Assembly (NCBI RefSeq): GCF_028389875.1
Contig: NC_084664.1
Coordinates: 135,501,466-135,565,465 of the forward strand
Origin: Rhea pennata
Taxonomy: Eukaryota; Chordata; Aves; Rheiformes; Rheidae
DNA length: 64,000 nucleotides
Direction of reading: 5' to 3'
The notes under the pieces were generated by a model that was not told the DNA's origin, ran no database searches, and saw only the letters and a program-made list of their open reading frames with translations. The stretch's first letter is position 1. Each line of letters starts with the position of its first letter. Positions 22,899 to 35,501 of the stretch are shown here, piece by piece. The translations under genes and the position numbers were made by a program.

Positions 22899-25768
22899 TG
22901 ATCAAATTCTAAATCTTAAATCCATAGGGTTGGTGGAGTTAATCCGTAAGGTTGATGTCTTTGGGCATCCTGAACCTTTTGAGCCCTAGTGAGACTTTTC
23001 TGACAGGGCTTCCAGCTGTGGCATGTGGGAAGGTATGGCTCCAGAAGCAGCACAGGTGCAGAGCCATGTTTGGTTCGTTGATTAGAACAACCACTTTCTA
23101 GCTGTGTTTGGAAATAAATAGGAAGCTAATAAAAGCATTTAGCGTAATACTGACTGCTGACCTCCCACCTCTAGGTATTAGAGTTCCTCAGCCAGGCCCC
23201 AGGTGTTGAACAGGCACTTGGAAGTGTTCCCTCCAGTGGACATCACTATTTATAGCTGCTTCTGAGCAGGGAGCTTTCTAGCAGGAGGAATGCTCATCTC
23301 TAATATAGGAAAATTTTGACTTTCTTAATGAGATATTTTAAAGGAGCCAATTTGGATGACAGCAGGCTGGTCAGGAGTCCCATTATTGCTATGCTTTTCT
23401 TTTGGTTAGGTAGTTCTGTCCTTTTCTTTTTGTATACTTATCAGATTGCTTATGAAGTAACTATTTTTGGATTCTTAAATTCTAGACCTGTTGCCTTGAT
23501 TACAAAGGACAAATAAATACTTTTAATCTCTATTTTTTTTCCTGCTTTGGCGATATCAGTCTTACATTTTATGCAAGGCTGTTTCCCTTCTAATTTAGCA
23601 TTACCATAGAGAGAGAGAGAAAAGAGTTTTTATATGTAGATCTGTCATGTTCAGTTTATTTTTCATTTTAAACTAAGTTATTCAGCTTTCTTTTTCTCAT
23701 TATTTCTAACCTGTGATCATTTTAAGTATGGCTCAACTTAGGGTTCTCTGCTCTTACCCTGAGCACTTCAGGTATGTGATCTTGTGCTACTTCAAAAACA
23801 GAAAACTTTCTTCCATAAGAATCTCAGCTTTCAAATAATTGGGTGACTCTGAGATTACTTTTTTTTTCCTCTTAAAATGAAAGACTATGATAAATAGTTG
23901 GCACCATTCAATGTATTGCAGAGTATTAAAACAGAGTAGATAAAAGAATTGCTGAAAATTTCTACACTGGCTTGTAAGTAACCAAGTAATTGTTTTATTG
24001 GATCAATCATATAGCTAAATCTGTAATGCTGATTGAGCAAGTCTTCAGTTACATCAGTCATCTGATGATGATTAGCATTAATAAACAGAATAATTATGAT
24101 AATGACAGAAATTTACTGTGTTTTGGAATGCTGTACTAATTTTTTTTTCCTTCTGTGGGGGTGGAAGGTAGGCTGTGATGAAAGATATGCCCTTTCCCCT
24201 CATTAGTTTCTTAAAAACACAAAGAAAGCAATGTACCGAGAGTCAAATTCTGGGACTGCTAAAGTCGACATTGATGGCAGTAGCACTAAAATTTCACCTA
24301 GCATTTATTTAAAGTGTTTGTATTTCTTTTTCCTGCAGTAGTTCAAACAGGTCTTGTGAATCTTTGAAGTGCTGTCTCTATGCTTTCACAGCTAGTGAAA
24401 AGCTTGTATTGGAACAAAGTGGATTTTTCAGTGACTTAATCTGTCCCATAGCCTTATAACAAGATTATGGTTTATGCTGATTTGTTGCAACAGCACTGGT
24501 ATATCCAGTATTTCCAATAGCAAAACGCTAATCCTAAAGAAATAAACCCGTCTTCTTGCTGGAAGGCATGAGAGAATAGGGGGATGGGAGTCTGCTCTTC
24601 TGGTAGGTAATTTAGTAGGTGATAGTTTGAGTAAAGCATCAGCTGGATTGAAGCAATCTGATTATATCTGGCTTTTGAAGAGGGATTGTGGATTGCAGAA
24701 GCCAAGCCTTGTCTCCTTTCTCTTGATTCTGAAATATTTAATGCTCCTCCTAAGCAAAGTTTAATTACAGTATGGTGGGGCTGCAAGTTTTTTAAAAATA
24801 TGCATGAAGTACTGCAGGTATTGATACTCAGTAGTCTGAGGGTGATGCTGCCCTTGCCTCTTGCCTGCTGAACCTGTAGGGTCAGGGAACAACCTGGATG
24901 CCCTGCTGGGGCAAACTGGCCAGCTGTGGCTGCCAACAATTGTGCCCCTGTCACAGGGGAAGGTGTACGGAGGGGCTTCACCTAAGATAAAACTTTTCTT
25001 GTAACTGCGTCTTGTCTGGCTCTTTTCTGAAGCTTCAAAAGAACTTCAGGAAGAGGCTGCACCTCTTTCTTCCTATAGAGGAGTGTTGCTTTGTGGTATC
25101 TGTTTCACTTGATACTGTGTTGTGGTTATTGAAGCCAGGTTGATCCGAAATTAGCAAAAATAATAGGATTCCTTTTTTGAACTGTACTCGGCCCTGCCAT
25201 GGGCACCCTCTATCAGGGAAGACTTTCACGCTCTCTAACTCTGATCCAGAAGAATTATGTTATGTTTTGGCATCACTGATCAGAGGAAGCAGTTAGTACA
25301 ATCCGGTTTGTGCAGCCCTTTCACTTGTCTCAACTCGTTGCCTTCCTGTGAGTTAGCTTACTGCTCTTTCAGTTGGCCTGCCACATAGAGATGCTATACA
25401 AATACAATATTAAAGCTTTATTGTCTTTGCTGAATCTGTATTCTGTATTACAGTTCTTACATATTCTATACATATATAAAATACATATATATGTATTCTA
25501 TGTTACAATTTTCTCCTACTATGAGAAAAGTGTGTTTTTCTGGTAACGGATCTTGCTGCAAAAGAGCAGTTTCAGTTAGTCTCACTTCGGGCTTGATTGG
25601 GTTGGATGATGCCACTGGGTGTGTTTCCTACGTGACTTCTGCAATGAAGTACCAAAAGACTAGTGGAAACCTCTTGGTGAGTTTGTGAGACATAACCTGA
25701 GCTGTTTTAGGTGCCTGGGCTTTCTTGTGGTTCAAGATATTCCCATGGTTTAGAATTGCAGTCTTGTT

Positions 25769-25798
25769 AAAAAGAAAAAAGAAAAAAGAAAAAAAATC
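25769..25798. repeat. A-rich (A5-6 G)n stretch
   Basis: Repeated AAAAAG units, simple sequence in intron 1. Confidence 0.8.
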
Positions 25799-27352
25799 CA
25801 CAGTTCTGAAGTTCAGCTGTTTGGATCTTAATTTTAGAGGCAGCATTCAAGATTTTCAATTTACTTTTACCTGATCTTCCCTGCTTTAGTTGTCACTTTT
25901 TTTCCCCTGCTTTTGACAGAAGAATGGAGAATATGAATCTTTTTAACTTCAAAATAACTATGAATCCTTACCCTGTCAGGGGAACCCTTTCACCTAGTGA
26001 AAGATGTAATGTCTATTCAGTTGATGAAACTTCAAATCAAAGTTATTTTGGATTATGTCTGAAGAGAAGGAAGCTTTACAGGAATTTGAATTATGATAGA
26101 AATACTGGTTGATCCAGATAATAGGAATCAATCAAATAAATGAATATGCTCTTGGAATGGAGCAATTTCATGGAAAAATGTACTTAAAACTACTTAGAAA
26201 ATTTGTTGAGAAGGATGAAGGAAAACTGAAAGGTGAGGTTGATTGCTAACAGTCCTAGATAAAGCCAGAATTTCTATTCCAGATCCTTATGTTGCTGTGT
26301 AGCTAGGCACAGAGTTCTTTAGTCTCATCTACTGTGCTCAAAAACAGTCAGATGAGATCACTGTCAGTCTTTCCTAATGAATTGGTCTACTTTTAAATTA
26401 AAAATTTAGTATAATGCATTTTATGGGCCTGAGATTATTAAATTTTAAAGAGTTTTCCTTTTCCTTTTTTTTTAAATTGCTCCTAGAAACTACAATATTT
26501 ACCTTTTTAGTTCACTGACAGTCCATATTCCAATTTTTGCATGATATAGAATCACACAGAATCACAGAATATACTTTCCATTCAAATTGTTTTGCTATTC
26601 TTTAAATAAAGTTTGTTTGATCAAATGGATAATTTCTTTTATTATTTTCTTTTTGTCTGTATAGAATGACAAAATGAGACTGGTAACATAAGAGAGTCTT
26701 TCAGAGCAGGTTTTTCTTCTGTGGTATTAGTGTTCTCCACAATTGCATGCCCTTTTTACTTCTCTCTTCTTAGATGTTTTATGCAACCATAACTCTTCTA
26801 AGAATCTGTTCAGTCCATGACCTCCCTCCCTCCCTCTCAGATTTTCAATCCTTTTATTCCCAGTATTTGCTTATGTTGCCACAGGTGGTGTGAGGTTTTT
26901 TTCACTCCTTTAAGAAACTTTTAAACTTAACCTCATTCAAATCCCCCTCACTACTTCAGAATGGAAAATTCAGATACTATTTTCATCCTATTGAATTTTA
27001 TCTCTGACCTTTGTTATAGACCAGTGTAAGTTTTACTTTGGAAGTAGTAGTAGTTCTGGCAGGCTGAACAGCTCATTGCAACCAAACCAAATTGTCATTA
27101 GTAACCAAAACTACAATATCAAAAGCTCGAAACTCCCCACCACCACCACTAAATAAATGTTGAATTAGGCTATCTTTTACTCTTTGACGTCCACTGAAGT
27201 ATGCCTCTGTAGGTAGATACCCAAGGGATAATCCGGAATATTATGCAGCATGGAGATTAATCAGTGTGATTCCTCTCTTCACCCTCCTTCAAGGTTCAGA
27301 TAAAGTTAATTGTCATGAGAGCTAAGTTGGTGAGCAGGTTGTGTGAGCTAAA

Positions 27353-27355
<3 letters not shown>

Positions 27356-27383
<28 letters not shown>
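27356..27383. repeat. Poly-T run, 28 bases
   Basis: Uninterrupted T run followed by five A. No poly(A) signal complement (TTTATT) lies close downstream, so it is not an obvious antisense processed retrocopy. Confidence 0.9.
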
Positions 27384-27388
<5 letters not shown>

Positions 27389-29289
27389 TCCATTTTCCTT
27401 GTTTGAATATTTAGGTTGAAGGAGTTTGTCTTTCTTCCCTCAAAATGTTAACTCCAAACTCAGCATTGTACAGGAAGAAAGTTTAAGTATTGGTAACGTA
27501 ATCGGTAGGAGAAGAAGCACCTGTTCTGCCAGGGAAGTGTTGCTATGGTAATATAACTGAGTGCTGGAAGTGAAAGATTAAGCATCATGGTAGGTCAAAA
27601 GTTGGGTGGGTGCAGTAGTCCAGGTTCAGTTTATCTGCAGTGGCATAACCATTAGATATCCTATAGCATGGCCTGTGGCCATAACCATTTGATAGCTATA
27701 GATGAGGTCAATGTTTTTAAAGAAAAAAGATCATTTGCTCATTTGTTTGACTTTTCCCCTTGATAACAATTACTCAAGTGCTTTCAGATGGTTGTGTGTG
27801 TCAGCGCTGAAGGTATTTGATTGATGATATAGCAGGTTCATCTTCTACTGAGTTGTTCCATACTCATGGTTTTGTTTTTCCCCAATTGTATGTCTTAAAG
27901 AAAGAAAAGATTATTTAGGAACACACAGTCTTGCCTTCCAAGTGAAGGAATTCATAGATCCATTCATACTATCCTTTGAATTTAGACTCTAATGCTAAGA
28001 TTAGATGCTAGGCCTCAAAGATACTGGAAAATTGACTACCTGGAATTCTGTTCTGGCCCCCATGCTGTTTGTTTGTGTCTGTTTTCAAAGAATCTCTGTT
28101 CTTACTAACATAAAAGCAACTATACCTAGTGCATTTTTTTTAATGCTAGCAATTTTTCTGTGACTGTTTACATCACACGAGACTAAACTGAAGTAAACAG
28201 TGAAAAATCTGTGATACAGCCTGGCATAGACAAGGCCTTGATCGTTTTGCGTGTTTGTTTTGCATGGAGCAAGGACTTGCTGTCTGTCATCTTCTGTGGA
28301 CAGTTATGCATGCTTTTCAGGAGATCAGAAACCCAAACATTGGATAAGAAATGAATAAGTAGTGAAGTACTGGGCGCTGTTTGAACAGTATGTAAAGGGT
28401 GAACCCACTGGTGAAAGGAAACACAGATTCCCAGATGAGAATGGTCCTGAGTTATGATGGATTTTCTTTAAAGACAAAAGGATGCTGTGGTACGCAGCCT
28501 GGTTTTAAGACCTTGAGATACGTGAAGCCTACCTTGAAAAGGCTGCTGTTATTCCTTATGCTCCCAGACTTCTCTTTGCCAAGAAGGCTAAAACTAGTGT
28601 GAATAATGTCTGCAGTTAGTAGGTTTTCCCTACTCACAGTTGGGGGTTCCTGATCTGTGCTTGGTCTCTTGAACTGCTCTGTCTTGATAGTGCTAGGCCC
28701 TCTACTTCCCATTTTTAAAAGGGGGAACCCTGTGCTTTTATGCCTTGGCTTCAGCTGTTACCTGCTGTGAATCTTTCAGTAAGTTTAAAAGAAACTAAAT
28801 TCCTCTTAAAATGTTACCTCTTCTGGGAACTATGTGACTAGCAAATGTTTACAGAAATATATGTTGGTATTTTCAAAAATGAGGCAGCTTTTTTTTTTAG
28901 TTGACTCATGTACAGTGTTGCAGATTACTTCTTTTGGAGTAGAAAAGCAAAGCTGGCATTTGAGCTTGTGAGAGCATCGTGACCTGTCTCTGACCTAAAA
29001 CATCTCTTTGCACTGAGCAGTGAATTCTATATTACTCTCAGGAGCCTTTGTGGTGGGATCCTATTTTTTCCCTTTAAACAAAGGACTGTAACTTCGTTTC
29101 ATACTAGCTGTGGCTGTGCTTTATTTTTCATGATACTATAGGATACTGTTAGGGTATATGTTAATACATGGCTTGTTTGGCCTTTGTGAAGGGAAAGGAT
29201 TGCTACTCTTTGTCCATTGCAGCAGATACCATGTGGAAAAGCTGCTGCCATGCTGTATTAGCATGATTAGTAAAATAAGAATTTCAGTT

Positions 29290-29301
29290 CCCCCCCCCCC
29301 C
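29290..29301. repeat. Poly-C run, 12 bases
   Basis: Uninterrupted C run in intron 1. Confidence 0.9.
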
Positions 29302-31499
29302 AATTTCTAAGCATTTCGCTTTCTCTTGCCTTCCCAGTTACAAAATAAACCTTGGTTACTAGTCCTCCCTTGTAACATTAGCCATATGTTGACAGTTCTT
29401 CGGAGTTAGTTCACAGCAGGCATGCTTACCTAACCAGGCAGCTACATCTTTTTGCTGTTCCAGAAATTAACTTTCTGGTTCTAGCAAATGTTAGTACAAG
29501 CGTGAATGGAAACAAGTTGAAGTGAGTCATTCGTGTATGTTAATGGAAAAAAAAAATCTTTTTTTCCTTTTATTCTCCATGTTAATGTCCGCTAATTATG
29601 GGTCCTTATGTAGCCAGCTACTGTTCAATTAAGCCCTGAATGTCCTAGAACCAGCTCATGCTATTAGTCTTTTTTCCTTTTGTATTTTAATTTCAGTATT
29701 GGTACTGAAGCTTGGATCTGTTTCTTACAAAAAACAAAGCATCTGTCAGAGAGGAGAGATACTTTTTTTTTTTTTTTTTGATAGGATTTTTGTTTGTGTG
29801 TTCCAAATAACCTTATTTACTTACCTGCGACTCCAGAAGCCACCTGCGTCTCAGGGTGCTGGAAGAGGTTGAGAGTGCTGGAGAATACATAAGACATTGA
29901 GAAGGCATTTTTATAGGTATCTGGCTGACTGCCCACTAAAATGATTTTAATGCTGCTGAGATTTTCCTCTATAATAACATGTTAGGAGCCTGTAGAACCT
30001 TAGATGGAATAATTAAAGCCCACCACCTACTTAACTGGCCAAAGCAGGCTTGGGGACACACTTCACTGTAAAGCATCTGTTACCTGGATGCAGATTTAAT
30101 TCAGACTTACTGAAAACACATGGCACAAAATCTGGATGAGTTCTCCCTGCGGTTTAGCGGGCATCTTCGTTACCATCTATTTCACAAAAGCAATCTTCAG
30201 TTTCTTGTGAGGTCTTAACTCTTTTTATTTGTAAACCTTTTCATTCCTGGAAGAGCAAATTCTGCATGCTTGAGCTAATGTGCAAGGGACAGCCATAAGC
30301 TTGTGCTATAATCTTGTATGATTAATGAGGTGAGAGAAGTGTCTCCTTAACCATCTTCCTGGCACGAGGAGATGGTCTCTAGCTCATCTGGCTTGTTAAA
30401 GTGGTGTCTGTTATGTTGCAAGAACCCCGAATGCAGCGGCGGCTTTTTCTTTGGCTTGCTCTTTACCTGCTATTTAAATGTCTCCAGACACAAGCTTATG
30501 TTCTAAGGCAGTGATGCAAACTCTTAGCCAAGATGACAAAATGTGTGACATTATAAAATGTTTATGTTCCTGTAGATTGCTGCTTATTTTTAGCAGTGTT
30601 GTTTGTGTGAGTGAATGAGTCATGATGTTCTCCATGTTTTGCAGTAACTTGAATGTCAGTTTCTCAATACTAGAATGAAAAACTCAAAAAAATCTTTTTT
30701 GTTTCATTATTTTTCTTTAGTGGTTGGTGCTGAAAAGTCACTGCTATCTTGTGCAAACCAGAATATGTGGAAATTCCAGGATTTTTGTTTTGTGGAACTT
30801 AGTGGGCCAAGCTTTAATTGTTAACCCAAAAGGAGGCAAAAAGGAGATGGAAGTGCTTAGACTTTCCAAAATTGGAATGCTCTTAGGTTCTACTTCTGAG
30901 GCTTTGCCATAGACACTTGGAAATTGTGAAATGTCAAACTATATAAAAGTGCCCATCTTTAGGAAGTAAATAGTAGCAATAACTTAGAGGAAGGTCAGTG
31001 CATGCTTCAAAAGAAGCATACTGTAATGTGTGCTCCAATATGCCATATATAAACTCAGTCCCTGCACATAGCCAACTACTGTTTTCTCATCTGATTCTGA
31101 AAACTGCAAATAATAACAGGAATTCACATCTGAACTCGTAGACTGAGAGAGCCTGCCCCTAGTCTTGCTATGATTTTTAACTGTTAATCTGAGACTGGAG
31201 TTTTTACAATGGTAGAGCTGAGATTTGGCAAATGTGAGTGATTGTATTTTGGAATGGGAAAGAGGTGTTAAAGAAGTATTGGCATTTAATGAAAGTAGTA
31301 TTTAATAAGCATGGGACTATGGATTAAGCAATTACCTTTTGTTAACTTTATCAATGTGTGAAGAATTTTATTTTTGGGGTCAACATTCCCTCTGTAACTG
31401 CCTCTGAACAATGATGTAGGTTTTGCAATATTTGTAGTTTTTAGAAATTATATGGAAAGGGAGCTTTGCCAATCAAATAACTAAACTAAATGAATATGT

Positions 31500-31690
31500 G
31501 AACAGCTGTTACGGTGCCGCTTCAATGATGCGTGATGAAATAGCCCAACTACCGATCTCTGTTGCAGTGTTTATAGGATGACAGCTTGTGTAGGAATACA
31601 CCGGTTAACTTCGGTTCAGAGGTGTGATACTTTTATTGTAAGTCACGGTTGGGTGTTGATTTACTTGTTGCTAGCGAATCGTGGGTTTCT
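31500..31690. promoter_or_regulatory. CpG-enriched patch in intron 1
   Basis: Roughly ten CpGs in under 200 bases, against a near-absence on either side. It includes ACCGGTT (the Grainyhead-like core is AACCGGTT) within 'acaccggttaac' and two further 'cggtt' copies. No repeat family recognised. A candidate conserved non-coding element; function is inference. Confidence 0.22.
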
Positions 31691-33927
31691 TGGTCTCAGA
31701 CTTTATTATGAATAAACTTGACTCACAGTTTGGAAAGAAGTAGACAACTTGGAAAGGGGTGGGAAAGTGCATGTGATAATTCGTTGCTTCTCTGGCTTTT
31801 ATTTGGGGGCTCAAGTACTTGCCTGTAGATTCTTTGTAGTGGTTTAATTATTTCAGGCATCTGGGGTAGGAAAGAGAGGGCAAGAAGGTGCAACTAATTC
31901 ATATTTGACCATAACAGACAAAATTGTTACTAAAGATGAGTGTCCTGTGTTCTCTGTTTTCTCATGGCGTTTGATCTTTATGTAAGCAGTAGTGTAGGAG
32001 TATGTGAGGTGAGAACGGAGTTGCATAGTTTGTGTATTTGAAGCCTGCTGACTTCTCTCCCACATAGTTAAAATGTGATTAATGAAAGGCTTGCATAACT
32101 CGCGTTACTGAAACGGGAAGAAAATCAGATTGGATGTGTGTGTGGCTGTTTGCAAGGTATAGTCAGCTGAGAAATGTGGAGAGGGCTAAACATTGGGTGT
32201 GTTGGGCCAGGAGCTGAGTGGTATAACTGGGGTCAGAGATGTTTCCTGCCTGACAGATTCCTCTCTCTGTGAGAGAGTCAACTAACAAGGAGCATCTTCC
32301 TATTAAGCAACCTCAGGAATTTGCTTCACCCACGGTAGGAAAGATCAGAACTACGTACTGCAGACCTGTCTACTGTGAAGGAGTCGGGGAGACCTTAAAT
32401 TCCAAGTTGCATCCTCTCCATCTTCTTTCCTCTCCTCAAACTTCTGTGATGCAGTATGAAGCTCATTTCCTATTTAATGAGTTTGAGCAAATAGTTGGTG
32501 TAACAAGAACTGTGGTTTCCAAAGTTCTATTTAAAAACTGCAGCTACTTCCAGCTGCAGGCTTAATTATGTAGTCACTCTTGGGCCTGCCTTAATGATAT
32601 CTTTTTACATGTACATGTCCCACCCAATTTTAACAGAGTAGCTGCTTAAACAGTTGATGGCATATGAACTGTGACTGGAAGCATCTTTTCATAATGAACG
32701 TCTTTATTTTACTGAGAAATTTTCTGAGACTTTTCGAGGGTGACCTATACTATAATTATTTCCCTGCAATCTTGGACATAAAGTTCAGCCTTTATTTAGG
32801 TAATGTTCTGAAATTATAACTTCAAATTGTACAGCATAAAAAAAAAGCACATTGGAGATGCTCTATATTTTCTTCAAAATTTGTTTACCATTGTCAGTGA
32901 AACTAGTAAAGCACTAGATCATCGCTTAGGTATCATTGGTCTGTTTTTGTTTTGAGATGGAATAATTACTTGTTGCCATGATTTATAGAAAGCAGAAGTG
33001 TAACATTCTGAACTGAAATAGGAGTTTCCCTTAACACCATATATTATTATTATAGTGTTTTCCCTCGATATTGTAAAGAAGCTTGTTGTAGCAAGCTGAA
33101 GAGAATTTTTAAGCATTATTAGGAGTTGTCTTGTGAGCAGAGAGAACAGAAGATGCTCAAAGGCAGATGCTTTGGTAAAATTTAGCAGGTGCATGACACT
33201 TCTACCAAATAATTTATTCCCTTTCAACATGTGAACGGGATTGAAGAGCTTTCCTGTGTTGTATAGCAATTTTGCTACTCCACCCTAGGCTTTCTGAGGT
33301 CCCTTTTCCCATGCTCTTAGCATACTATGAGTCCAGGTGTGGTGCTATCAGGAAGCAGGAACTAATATTAAACAGACTGTCTTCCTTAATAGGATGCCAA
33401 GGAACATGTTCCAGGTAGCATTCAGAAACCAGTGCTTGAAATGTCACATTTGCTTGGAAGCTACTGTCTGTGCTGTGAATAAGAAGGAAACCTGAAAATA
33501 GCATTGGTACTGGAGTACTGGTGAGCTCCTCTTTTTGAGTTTCCCCCCACTGTTTATAAACTAAAGCCAGACAGGTGGAAGACAGGAGCTCTTTCTGAGG
33601 TTTAACTGGCCATAGGACAGCAGACCAGGAAAGTCCATCTCTTGGAATCTGCAAGTTGGGATGAGTGTCTTCCTTTTCTAGACAGACAGAAGTTACTAGA
33701 GAGACTATCCAGAATTGTGTGGCCTGTGAATGTCAGAGCAGGTGGTCTTAATGGTTTCTTGTGATTTTAAAATCTAAGAATTCTCACACATACCAGTTGT
33801 TGTATTTTGAATTGTGTAGGAGGGTATTTTTTGGTAGAATGGGAGCATGAAATCAGGCAGGAATGGAGCATGTGGTAGCCAGTCTGTGCAATGGAAATGA
33901 TTGCCCAGTATGGAAAAGAAAAAAAAA

Positions 33928-33939
33928 GGGGGGGGGGGG
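33928..33939. repeat. Poly-G run, 12 bases, after an A run
   Basis: A purine-only stretch of A then G; simple sequence in intron 1. Confidence 0.9.
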
Positions 33940-35228
33940 AGTATCTCTCCTTTTGCAGAGACGGAACAAGAAAAATATCTACTATCTAAAACTGAGAAAG
34001 TCTAATTCTTTCCTGAACTTAAGAGTATCATAGGGCAGTGAAGAGAATGTGCAATTTGTTGCCTTAGCTGAAAGGAATGGATTTTGTCCAAACTTGATTC
34101 TGGGGTAAATGACTTGCTTTATTTTTGGCTGTAATAGCAGAGGGTTGATGGTAAAGAGGAAAAATGAAATCTAAAGCTTCCGGTGTTTAGTGCCTAAGTG
34201 TTCCTGAATGTCTGTGTGACATGTGCATGTGTCTGCTCTAAAGACACCTTGAGAAAGACCCACAAAGTGTCAGGTATGCATTTTAAGCATGATCCACAAA
34301 GTTTCTGACAGCAGGGCATATCATAGCGGATTGCTGTTACTTCTTTACAACCCTGTTCAGTACACTTTTCTCAAACAGTGTATTCTGTAGAAAACAGTGC
34401 ATCTCACATGGCTCTTGCAATTGCTGGAGAGCCAAGCAAAGTGCTTTGGTGGGTTGGGCATTACAACCAGTACATGTATTTAGGAAGGGCAAGGATACTT
34501 GCTGGAGATGTGGAGACCTGAGGATTTGACAGGGGCAGAGGATAAAAGGAGAGCTCTTGGGCAGTGTTTGGGATGGTTTTGGCAAACATCAGAGTACAAG
34601 AGAGGATATTGCGAAGATGAGTTGGACATGATCTGGGTTTCGGGGTTTTTTTTAGTTGAATTTATGTCAATCAAAGAAGAGTTTGCATGCTAAAGTTTTT
34701 GTTAAGTGTCATTTTGTTAAATGGATTAAGCTTACAGCTATAGGAATGACTGACTGAGTAGTGAGTGGGAGAAGGGTAAATTGACGGAGTTAAAATCTCT
34801 GTATCTGAAAGTATGATACCTAATTACTTACTAGCGATGAACAAGACTTGGCTTCAGATTGCTATAGGTTAGCATGATGCTGATCTTTTGGCATATGAAA
34901 ATTCACTTTTGTCCTGATACCTTGCAAAACCTGATAGCTACTTTGTTTGTTCATAGCTTTCTTCTATCTAAAAATCAAAATAGCCATTGCTGAATAATCA
35001 GAATTACATTGCTGTGGTGCTTGTATTCAAGCATTGTTGTTTTGTTTTATTTGTTTTCTTTTTTCCTTTATTATTAAGTGCTCACATTACAGAGTGAATA
35101 TTGTTCAGCATTAAAACTTGCTTAATTGCATTTTTAAATATCAAAATGTCTGGAAAAACGAGCAGTAATAGGAATAAATTCCTTACTGTGAAGTTTCCCT
35201 TATTATTCATGCAGTAAATATGATTTAA

Positions 35229-35501
<273 letters not shown>

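Noticed and set aside
24472..24981. 169-codon minus-strand open frame in intron 1
   Set aside because: No recognisable domain; composition is consistent with chance translation.
26546..26570. AGAATCACA-type repeat resembling an inverted CR1 terminal microsatellite
   Set aside because: No CR1 body follows on the expected side, so only a short simple-sequence resemblance remains.
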